From contig DGUE01000067.1 of the NCBI GenBank assembly GCA_002393895.1, positions 1 to 6,081 on the forward strand: a stretch of 6,081 bases of DNA. Reading direction: 5' to 3'. Shown here piece after piece: positions 1 through 5,156 of the stretch. The position numbers and the translations under genes were made by a program. Origin of the DNA: Bacteroidales bacterium UBA4318 (lineage in GTDB: Bacteria > Bacteroidota > Bacteroidia > Bacteroidales > UBA932). The notes below the pieces were generated by a model. That model had not been told where the DNA came from. It was given only the letters and a program-made list of their open reading frames with translations, and ran no database searches. Position 1 is the first letter of the stretch. Each line of letters begins with the position of its first letter.

Positions 1-108
1 ACCGCGCCCCCGCCCGAAGGAGATACCTCCCATATATTTTTCTACTCTAACCTTGCGCCCCAAAATTTTCCAGGAAAAAACAAGGTACGGCCCCGAAAGG
101 AGAACGAC
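1..108. other. Upstream segment, no gene supported; terL ribosome site at its end
   Basis: No protein or RNA gene can be supported here. Plus-strand frame 1 has no stop and runs into terL, frame 2 is open until a TAA at 116-118, and frame 3 stops at 48-50, so the tail of an upstream gene, such as a terminase small subunit, could lie in any of them. None of the three short translations resembles a family I recognise. A short AT-rich patch (31-50) and an AAAATTTT palindrome (62-69) do not make a convincing promoter. The useful signal is AAAGGAG at 96-102, six bases before the terL ATG, which is a near-ideal Shine-Dalgarno site. Confidence 0.6.
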
Positions 109-1257
109 ATGCTGTTAACGCCGAAGCAGAAGGAATTTGTGCTGAACGGCAACCACAGGTGGAACTTCAAAGGCGGGGCGACGAGAAGTGGGAAGACGTA
201 TTTGGATTTCAAGTGGATCATACCGATGCGTATCCGGGAGCGAATAGGGAAGGACGGGCTTGCGGTCATCCTGGGTGTAACGAAGAGCACGATTGAGAGA
301 AACGTACTGGAGCCGATGCGGAACCTGTACGGGGATGACCTGGTAGGGTACATCGGGTCGGACAACACCGCGAGGTTATTTGGTGAGCGGTGTTACTGCC
401 TGGGCGCGGAGAAACTGTCTCAGGTATCGAAACTTCGTGGTTCTTCGATTAAGTACTGTTATGGTGACGAGGTTGCGGACTGGTCGGAGGACGTGTTCAA
501 CCTGTTGAAGTCCCGACTTGACAAGGCGTATTCGTGTTTTGATGGGACGTATAACCCGCAGGGGCCTGACCACTGGCTGCATCATTTCTTAGAGAGTGAT
601 GCAGACATTTTCTCGCAGACGTATGGTATAGATGACAACCCGTTCTTGCCGCCGGAGTTTGTTGTGAACCTGAAAGCGGAGTATGCGGGGACGGTGTTGT
701 ACGACAGGTACATTCTGGGCTTGTGGGCGGCTGCGGAGGGTGCGTTGTTCACCACCTATCCGAAGTACACGGACGATGTGACGTTCTTCCGGGACGGTGT
801 AGCGCATATCGACGCGGCGTATGGCGGCGATGACTACACAGCGTTTACATGCGGGAAGCGGCAGGGTGACACCCTGTACCTGTATGGGAAGATGTGGCAC
901 AAGCATGTGGACACAGTGATAGACACCTGTGTTTCAGAGGCCAAGCGGCTGTTGTGTGCGCCGATCCTGACGGAGACGAACGCGGACAAGGGGTACCTGG
1001 CCAAGGAGATTGTCCGCAGGGAATACAGTGCGCGAACGTATCATGAGGACATGAACAAGCATCTGAAGATAGCGACGTTCCTCAAAAAATGGTGGGGGAA
1101 CGTCGTTTTTCTTGACGGAACAGACAAAGGGTATGTGGCTCAGATATTGAGTTACACAGAGGAATCGCCGCATGACGATGCTGCTGACAGTGCGGCATGT
1201 ATAGCGCGGCACTTCGACAAGCGCGGCGGCTACAATTACGAGCCTGTGCTGCTGTAG
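109..1257 (+). CDS. terL: Phage terminase large subunit (packaging ATPase and nuclease)
   Basis: This is the motor that pumps phage DNA into the procapsid through the portal and cuts the concatemer. The 382-residue protein shows both halves of the family. In the N-terminal ATPase, Walker A is GGATRSGKT at residues 22-30, Walker B ends in D120-E121, and the coupling motif is TYNP at 147-150. In the C-terminal RNase H-like nuclease, the likely metal-binding acids are D235 (in HIDAAYGG), E289 (in TETNADKG) and the HDDAAD cluster at 355-360. The linker has the usual YILGLWAAAEGALF pattern at 201-214. It resembles the PBSX-type branch and has roughly the usual length, so it looks intact. The ATG is chosen for AAAGGAG six bases upstream, although the frame stays open to the window edge. 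Codons favour G-ending forms (ACG, GCG, CCG, TCG), unlike the capsid gene. Confidence 0.95.
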   Translation: MLLTPKQKEFVLNGNHRWNFKGGATRSGKTYLDFKWIIPMRIRERIGKDGLAVILGVTKSTIERNVLEPMRNLYGDDLVGYIGSDNTARLFGERCYCLGAEKLSQVSKLRGSSIKYCYGDEVADWSEDVFNLLKSRLDKAYSCFDGTYNPQGPDHWLHHFLESDADIFSQTYGIDDNPFLPPEFVVNLKAEYAGTVLYDRYILGLWAAAEGALFTTYPKYTDDVTFFRDGVAHIDAAYGGDDYTAFTCGKRQGDTLYLYGKMWHKHVDTVIDTCVSEAKRLLCAPILTETNADKGYLAKEIVRREYSARTYHEDMNKHLKIATFLKKWWGNVVFLDGTDKGYVAQILSYTEESPHDDAADSAACIARHFDKRGGYNYEPVLL

Positions 1258-1291
1258 TGGTGAGTGTGCATAGCACATGGGATTAACAAAA

Positions 1292-1320
1292 GTGGGCAGG
1301 GCCGCTTCACCCCTGCCCAC
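1292..1320. terminator. Hairpin after terL, possible weak or bidirectional terminator
   Basis: A perfect 10-bp stem, GTGGGCAGGG (1292-1301) with CCCTGCCCAC (1311-1320), closes a 9-base loop 34 bases after the terL stop. On the plus strand it is followed by CTCCTTTCT, a poor U-tract, so it may only slow polymerase or act as an RNA-processing or 3'-end-protecting stem. On the minus strand it is followed by TTTTGTTAAT, which is a better terminator tail. No minus-strand gene is visible to be terminated. The stem is certain; its role is inferred. Confidence 0.6.
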
Positions 1321-1357
1321 CTCCTTTCTGCGTTGGCGGGGACGTGGAAAGGTACAT

Positions 1358-1429
1358 GCCGGTGTAGCTCAACGGTAGAGCGGGTGATTTGTAATCACCA
1401 GGTTCACGGTTCAAATCCGTGCGGCGGCT
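1358..1429 (+). tRNA. tRNA-Thr, anticodon TGT
   Basis: The 72-base sequence folds as a full cloverleaf. The acceptor strands are 1358-1364 and 1422-1428, the D stem is GCTC/GAGC (1367-1370, 1378-1381) with a 7-base loop containing GG, the anticodon stem is GGTGA/TCACC with loop TTTGTAA (1388-1394), the variable loop has 5 bases, and the T stem is CACGG/CCGTG with loop TTCAAAT (1410-1416). Anticodon TGT (1390-1392) reads ACA and, by wobble, ACG. G1-C72, C2-G71 and the GU of the anticodon agree with known bacterial Thr identity elements. The discriminator is T1429 and CCA is not encoded. The acceptor stem has one G-G mismatch (1362 with 1424) and one T-G wobble. It lies between terL and the portal gene on the same strand, so it is probably cut from the late transcript. 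Confidence 0.93.
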
Positions 1430-1518
1430 CTTCCCCATGAACGGAGCGTCCTTCGAACCGAGCAAATAATTTGAAAGACGTGGAAATGATGATGGCGTTC
1501 ATGGGGATATTTGAAGAG
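1428..1518 (+). other. Long inverted repeat, candidate structured RNA after the tRNA
   Basis: CCCCATGAACG (1433-1443) is perfectly complementary to CGTTCATGGGG (1496-1506). Outside it, CTCTT (1428-1432) can pair with AAGAG (1514-1518) across a 7-base bulge. Inside it, CGTC-C-TTC (1447-1454) can pair with GAA-A-GACG (1473-1480) with one C-A mismatch. Together these would give a bulged stem of about 90 bases immediately 3' of the tRNA; the outermost two bases belong to the tRNA end, so that extension would compete with the mature fold. No protein gene fits here. It could guide tRNA 3' processing, act as a leader for the portal gene, or be a remnant of an inserted element. I do not recognise it as any known RNA family. 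Confidence 0.4.
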
Positions 1519-1551
1519 TAGACGGTCCGGGTCTCCGGGCCGGGGATATTT
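1503..1551 (+). repeat. Direct repeat GGGGATATTT, two copies
   Basis: The ten bases GGGGATATTT occur at 1503-1512 and 1542-1551, 39 bases apart. The first copy supplies the 3' GGGG of the long inverted repeat; the second follows the GC-rich hairpin at 1524-1541. Two perfect 10-base copies this close suggest a local duplication or a repeated binding or RNA element, but there are only two copies and no known match. Confidence 0.4.
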
Positions 1552-1562
1552 ACCACCGGTGG
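1524..1562 (+). other. GC-rich hairpin and palindrome upstream of the portal gene
   Basis: GGTCCGG (1524-1530) pairs with CCGGGCC (1535-1541), six Watson-Crick pairs and one G-T wobble, around the tetraloop GTCT. No T-run follows, so it does not look like an intrinsic terminator. Eleven bases later CCACCGGTGG (1553-1562) is a perfect 10-base palindrome, which could be a small dimer-binding site or simply part of a folded leader. Both lie just ahead of the portal ribosome site (TGAGGTGA, 1577-1584). The function is unknown. Confidence 0.35.
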
Positions 1563-1588
1563 CGGGGCTGGTGCAATGAGGTGAAACA

Positions 1589-3019
1589 ATGCTCACATTT
1601 CAGGATTTCGAGGCTGCAAAGGAACGGGAGCAGTTCATTGCCCGGGCGATCAAGGATCACAGGAACAGCCCGGAGTATAAAAAGGCGTACGACGCCATGC
1701 TGTATGACCGTCAGGAAAATGTGACGATCAACAATATCACGCGGGAGTTGTTTACTGCTTCTGGGTTGAAGGTGCAGGACCCGACCACCAGCAATAACAA
1801 AATTGCGTCCAACTTCTTCCATCGGCTGAACACTCAGAGAGTGAGTTATCTTCTGGGGAACGGTGTGAGCTTTATCGACCATGTGAATACCATCACCGGG
1901 CCGAATGGTGAGCCTGTGAAGGTGGACGAAACGAAGGAAACGCTGGGGGATGACTTCGACACCAACACCTATGACGTGGTGTATTCCGGGGAAATAAGCG
2001 GCAAGAGCTACTGCTACGTAAGCTATGACTCTTCCGAGGGTTACACATTCACCCTGTTCCCGCTGACGGAGTTTGTGCCCCTGTTGGACGAAACCGATGG
2101 GCGCCTGAGGGCTGGCATTCGGTTCTGGTCGCTGGACTGGGAGCACAGGCCGGTGACGGCTGTGCTGTATGAGGCGGACGGCCTGACCAAGTACCGCACC
2201 AGGGACGGCTCCAAGGGGCTTGATTTGGCGGTGTACGAGCCGAAGCATGGCTACAACATCGTGGTCAGCACCACCGAGGCCGAGGGCGAGGAGATTATCG
2301 GATATGAGAACCGCTTCTCCGACATTCCCATTATACCCTATTACGGAAAGAACGAATGTTCCACTTTGGTGGGCATGCAGGCGGCGATTGACTCCTACGA
2401 CTTGATCCAGTCGGGATTTGCCAATGATTTGCAGGACTGCGCACAGATTTACTGGCTGATTGGCGGCTCCCTGGGCATGGATGACAATGCCCTGAAAGAG
2501 TTCCGGGAAAGGCTGCTGTTCCAGCACATCGGCGTGGCGGACCTGGACAACAGCTCCGTGACGCCGTACACCCAGCAAGTGCCCTATGAGGCGCGAACAG
2601 CCTACCTCAAGCACATCAGGAACAGCATCTATGAGGCGTTCGGTGCCCTGGATGTGACCAACATCAACACCGGCGACCGCACCGCCACCGAGATTGAAGC
2701 GGCATATCAGGCGTTGGAGGAAGAGACGGATGCGCTGGAGGCGCGTGTCACCGACTTCATCCGCAGGGTGCTGAAGCTGCTGGACATCAAGGACGTTCCG
2801 CAGTACAAGCGCAACCGCATCTCCAACCAGCTTGAACAGACTCAAATGATTATCATGGCGGCGGAGCATCTGTCCGAACGGGCGATTCTGGAGAAGCTAC
2901 CATGGATCACGGTGGACGAGATTGACCCCATTCTTGCTGAGAGAGACGGGGAAGTAGACGAGCGGACTGAGCGCACCGAGATGACGGACGTGAACGATGT
3001 TGGCGGTGAGGCGCTGTGA
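1589..3019 (+). CDS. Phage portal protein, SPP1 gp6-like
   Basis: Portal proteins form the dodecameric ring at one capsid vertex through which DNA enters and leaves, and on which terminase docks. The 476-residue product matches the SPP1 gp6-like family. It has a conserved N-terminal stretch around 70-95 (NKIASNFFHRL, then SYLLGNGVSF), a central segment at 247-283 with IPIIPYYG and IDSYDLIQS, and a helical stem region with FGALDVTNINTGDRTATEIE at 351-370 followed by a long acidic helix. The C-terminus (about 440-474) is highly charged. The start is set by TGAGGTGA (1577-1584), five bases before ATG. The stop overlaps the GTG of the next gene by four bases (GTGA), indicating translational coupling. 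It is full length for the family with no sign of damage. It sits 159 bases after the tRNA. Confidence 0.95.
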   Translation: MLTFQDFEAAKEREQFIARAIKDHRNSPEYKKAYDAMLYDRQENVTINNITRELFTASGLKVQDPTTSNNKIASNFFHRLNTQRVSYLLGNGVSFIDHVNTITGPNGEPVKVDETKETLGDDFDTNTYDVVYSGEISGKSYCYVSYDSSEGYTFTLFPLTEFVPLLDETDGRLRAGIRFWSLDWEHRPVTAVLYEADGLTKYRTRDGSKGLDLAVYEPKHGYNIVVSTTEAEGEEIIGYENRFSDIPIIPYYGKNECSTLVGMQAAIDSYDLIQSGFANDLQDCAQIYWLIGGSLGMDDNALKEFRERLLFQHIGVADLDNSSVTPYTQQVPYEARTAYLKHIRNSIYEAFGALDVTNINTGDRTATEIEAAYQALEEETDALEARVTDFIRRVLKLLDIKDVPQYKRNRISNQLEQTQMIIMAAEHLSERAILEKLPWITVDEIDPILAERDGEVDERTERTEMTDVNDVGGEAL

Positions 3020-3990
3020 ATGACAGGCATCCCGGCGACGAGGCGCTCAAGCGCGTCTTGAACGCCCTTCCAAGCATTTACAGCAGTCCGCAGGAGCGTA
3101 CAGAGGACAGACTAAGGTCGTTTCTCAGACCAAAATTAAACGCCCTGCAGCCCCGCACAGGGGAAAAGCCGACAGACTACCGCATGCGGATTATGGGCGC
3201 GTTTTCCGGGCCAAGATGGGTGCTCCTGCGCAGGATCATCGCCCAGGACTTCACTCGTGCCAACGGAAGCACCATTGACGAGATAAATAACGGGCTTGTA
3301 TCCGCTTTTGCGGCTGGCATGAACGAGTCCGCCTACGTCATGGCGCTGTCCGGGGTGGAGATGTGGCCCATTACAGAGGCGATTGTGGCCGGACTTGAAA
3401 ACGCAAAGGTAATATCCCTGCCCCGGCGCAAGCTGAAACGGGGCAAGGATACATCATATAACGAGCAACGGCTCAAAATAGCGGTGCGTTCTGCCGTTTT
3501 TCAGGTGGAAAAGCCCGAAGAGATCCCGCGCAAGGCCGCTTTTCTCATGGCAAAGGCCCGGAAAAGCGAAATGATTTCGGCTGCGAGGGCTTCCATCTAT
3601 GGCGCTTCTGACTCCGGGGCGTATCTGTTGGGAAGAGAAGCGCAGCACATGGGCCTCGATGTGGAGGAGACGTGGCTGGCAATTATGGACATGAACGTCC
3701 GTACCTCCCACAAACATCTCCACGGCACCACAATCAAGGTGGGGGAGAAGTTTCATGGGCTGTATGGCGACCTTCGCTATCCTCACGACCCGGAAGCGCC
3801 TCCGCAGGAGACGTACAGATGCAGATGCCGCATGGCGGTGCATCTCGCGGGAAAATCCCCAGGTGAATACAGCCGGGAACTGCTGCCCACACAAACCTCC
3901 GCCTACCGAAAGTGGCGGGATGCCCAGATAAGGAAGGCCGGGGGCGAGGTGGAGCTGGAGAAACTGCACAGACGGTGGCTAAAGGGGTGA
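3016..3990 (+). CDS. Minor head protein, SPP1 gp7 / Mu F-like
   Basis: Proteins of this family bind the portal and a few copies are built into the procapsid; in SPP1, gp7 influences DNA delivery. The 324-residue product has a mostly helical N-terminal half and the family's C-terminal domain at about 180-277: the ARKSEMISAARASIYG segment, then a His-rich stretch (H232, H234, H236 in TSHKHLHG), YPHDP at 255-259 and YRCRCRM at 267-273. The His and Cys residues could bind metal, which is an inference. The tail after 280 is basic. Translation starts with GTG overlapping the portal stop as GTGA, helped by GTGAGG at 3006-3011; an ATG four bases later is out of frame. Length is close to SPP1 gp7. Family membership is firm, the exact role less so. 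Confidence 0.9.
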   Translation: MNDRHPGDEALKRVLNALPSIYSSPQERTEDRLRSFLRPKLNALQPRTGEKPTDYRMRIMGAFSGPRWVLLRRIIAQDFTRANGSTIDEINNGLVSAFAAGMNESAYVMALSGVEMWPITEAIVAGLENAKVISLPRRKLKRGKDTSYNEQRLKIAVRSAVFQVEKPEEIPRKAAFLMAKARKSEMISAARASIYGASDSGAYLLGREAQHMGLDVEETWLAIMDMNVRTSHKHLHGTTIKVGEKFHGLYGDLRYPHDPEAPPQETYRCRCRMAVHLAGKSPGEYSRELLPTQTSAYRKWRDAQIRKAGGEVELEKLHRRWLKG

Positions 3991-3994
3991 GAAC

Positions 3995-4444
3995 ATGCCA
4001 ACGTTTTCCTTTAGGGTGGACGTGAACAACATGGACAAACTGCTCCGTGCTCTGCCCAGGGCCAAGGAAAAGACCCTGAACGAGATCGGGGACGCTGCTG
4101 TGAAGCATGTTCGCGCCCTCGCCCCGGTGGATACCGGCGCACTACGTGACAGTTACATGAAGGAAGTCATTCCTGAGAACGACACTGTGCGCGTGGGCAG
4201 TCCTCTCGACTGGGCTGCGTACCAGGAACTGGGCACCGGTCCCAACTATGAAGCGCCGCCTGACTGGGTCATCAACAACGCCGAGCGCGGACACCACGAT
4301 GTAGATCCATGGTGGTACCTGGGAGACGATGGCGAATGGCATCTGGGCTGGTTTGTCCGCTCCCAGCCCCATCTCAGACCCGCGTTCCTCAATTACGCGG
4401 ACGAATACAAGCGCATTTTTAAGAAGAACCTTCAAAATGCATGA
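3995..4444 (+). CDS. HK97 gp10-like head-tail connector / tail completion protein
   Basis: Members of the HK97 gp10-like family act at the head-tail junction. The 149-residue product has the signature pattern: an N-terminal helix (MDKLLRALPRAKEKTL, about 10-25), ALAPVDTGALRDSY at about 37-50, a beta stretch with VRVGSPLDWAAYQELGTG at about 59-76, and PHLRPAF near residue 130 before a helical end. The ribosome site AAAGGGGTGA (3981-3990) lies within the end of the preceding gene, whose stop is only four bases from this ATG, so the two are surely co-translated. Its place is unusual: relatives normally follow the capsid gene among the connector genes, whereas here it precedes the scaffold and is the last gene before a strong terminator. 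Confidence 0.9.
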   Translation: MPTFSFRVDVNNMDKLLRALPRAKEKTLNEIGDAAVKHVRALAPVDTGALRDSYMKEVIPENDTVRVGSPLDWAAYQELGTGPNYEAPPDWVINNAERGHHDVDPWWYLGDDGEWHLGWFVRSQPHLRPAFLNYADEYKRIFKKNLQNA

Positions 4445-4450
4445 TAAATC

Positions 4451-4475
4451 CAGCGCCTTCGGGCGCTGTTTTTAT
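4451..4475 (+). terminator. Strong intrinsic terminator after the gp10-like gene
   Basis: CAGCGCC (4451-4457), loop TTCG (4458-4461) and GGCGCTG (4462-4468) form a perfect 7-bp GC-rich stem with a stable UUCG tetraloop, followed directly by TTTTTAT (4469-4475). This is a textbook rho-independent terminator six bases after the gp10-like stop. It should end or strongly reduce transcription of the portal block before scaffold and capsid. Confidence 0.9.
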
Positions 4476-4500
4476 ACCAGGGCGAAGCACCGCCTATTAT
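4471..4500 (+). promoter_or_regulatory. Possible weak sigma-A promoter for scaffold and capsid
   Basis: TATTAT at 4495-4500 matches five of six bases of the -10 consensus, and TTTATA at 4471-4476 matches four of six of the -35 consensus with an 18-base spacer. It sits inside the terminator's T-tail and 46 bases before the scaffold start. The match is modest and the spacer can form a 4-bp hairpin (GGCG 4481-4484 with CGCC 4491-4494). It is proposed mainly because a strong terminator precedes the two most needed head genes. Read-through or antitermination is the alternative. Confidence 0.25.
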
Positions 4501-4506
4501 CTCAAA

Positions 4507-4547
4507 TGGCAAAGAACTGCCACCGAAGCAAAGGAGAGAGTATGTCA
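4507..4547 (+). promoter_or_regulatory. Scaffold ribosome site with small hairpin and decoy ATG
   Basis: The ribosome site is AAAGGAGAGAG at 4530-4540. Two ATGs follow: 4542-4544 and 4547-4549, in different frames. The second opens the 197-codon scaffold frame; the first opens a 27-codon frame with no recognisable product. TGGCA (4507-4511) and TGCCA (4518-4522) can form a 5-bp hairpin eight bases before the ribosome site, too small to be confidently regulatory. Confidence 0.4.
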
Positions 4548-5140
4548 TGGCAACTCGATTCAGTCGCGGTGAAATCCGCAATATCCTCGGCGATGCCCAT
4601 ACGGAGGACATCGAGAACAAGTTGATCGCGCTCCATTTGGGCGTGGTTGATACGTTGAAGGATGACCTTGCCAAGTATAAGGCAGAAGCCGACAAACTGG
4701 ACGGCGTTCAGAAGAAGTTGGACGCCTATGAGAGCGGGAAGGATTGGGTATCCAAGTCGGACTACGACAAGCTCAATCAGTCCTACGAAAACTACAAGGC
4801 CGAAGTCGCAGGCAAGGAAACGCATGCGAAGAAGGAGGCCGCTTTCCGCAAGCTGCTCACCGCAGAGAACATCCCCGAGAAGTTCCACGCCCGCATCGTG
4901 AAGATGACGGACTTCGACACACTGGAGCTGGACGGCGACGCCATCAAGGATGAAGGCAAGCAGCGGGAAGGCATCAAGTCCGAATGGGGCGAGTATGTCG
5001 CCACCACCGGCAGCAAGGGCGACAAGCCCGAAACCCCGCCCGGCGGCAGCAACACGATGACCAAGAAGGAGATCCTTGCCATCAAGGACACCACCGAGCG
5101 CCAGAAGGCAATCGCCGAAAACCTCACACTATTCAGATAG
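4547..5140 (+). CDS. Phage scaffold-like / minor structural protein
   Basis: The gene directly before the capsid gene in this phage group normally encodes the internal scaffold that guides shell assembly. The 197-residue product fits. After a short N-terminal segment, residues about 20-98 are highly charged and helical, probably a coiled coil. A second helical region at about 99-150 contains FRKLLTAENIPEKF and LELDGDAIKDEGKQREGIKSEW. A flexible linker (about 154-170, with PETPPGG) follows, then a compact C-terminal peptide (171-197, TMTKKEILAIKDTTERQKAIAENLTLF by pieces: KKEILAIKD, ERQKAIAEN) that I recall as recurrent in related phage proteins. No catalytic motif is seen, so no protease fusion. 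There are no cysteines. The role rests on position, size and composition; similarity to the GP20-type family is loose. Confidence 0.8.
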   Translation: MATRFSRGEIRNILGDAHTEDIENKLIALHLGVVDTLKDDLAKYKAEADKLDGVQKKLDAYESGKDWVSKSDYDKLNQSYENYKAEVAGKETHAKKEAAFRKLLTAENIPEKFHARIVKMTDFDTLELDGDAIKDEGKQREGIKSEWGEYVATTGSKGDKPETPPGGSNTMTKKEILAIKDTTERQKAIAENLTLFR

Positions 5141-5156
5141 AAAGGAATGAAAAAAC

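Noticed and set aside
42..368. Minus-strand frame of 108 codons across the terL start
   Set aside because: It covers the terL ribosome site and Walker A region on the opposite strand and has no recognisable product or ribosome site.
1358..1429. tRNA gene as a prophage attachment site
   Set aside because: It lies inside the packaging module between terL and portal, with no integrase and no second copy of the tRNA 3' end in the window.
1437..1521. Tiny plus-strand frames between tRNA and portal (ATG 1437 to TAA 1469; TTG 1471 or ATG 1486 to TAG 1521)
   Set aside because: They encode only about 10-16 residues, lack a good ribosome site, lie in two different frames and overlap the inverted repeat; nothing supports translation.
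1524..1541. GGTCCGG-CCGGGCC hairpin as an intrinsic terminator
   Set aside because: The bases after it are GGGGATATTT, not a T-run, and it lies just before the portal gene.
1404..1589. Minus-strand frames of 61 codons in the tRNA-portal spacer
   Set aside because: Their translations are low-complexity and run into the tRNA gene; no supporting start signal or family resemblance.
1550..2869. Minus-strand open frame of 439 codons opposite the portal gene
   Set aside because: It lies wholly across a clear portal gene, has a His/Val/Arg-rich low-information translation typical of the antisense of GC-biased coding DNA, and matches no family I know.
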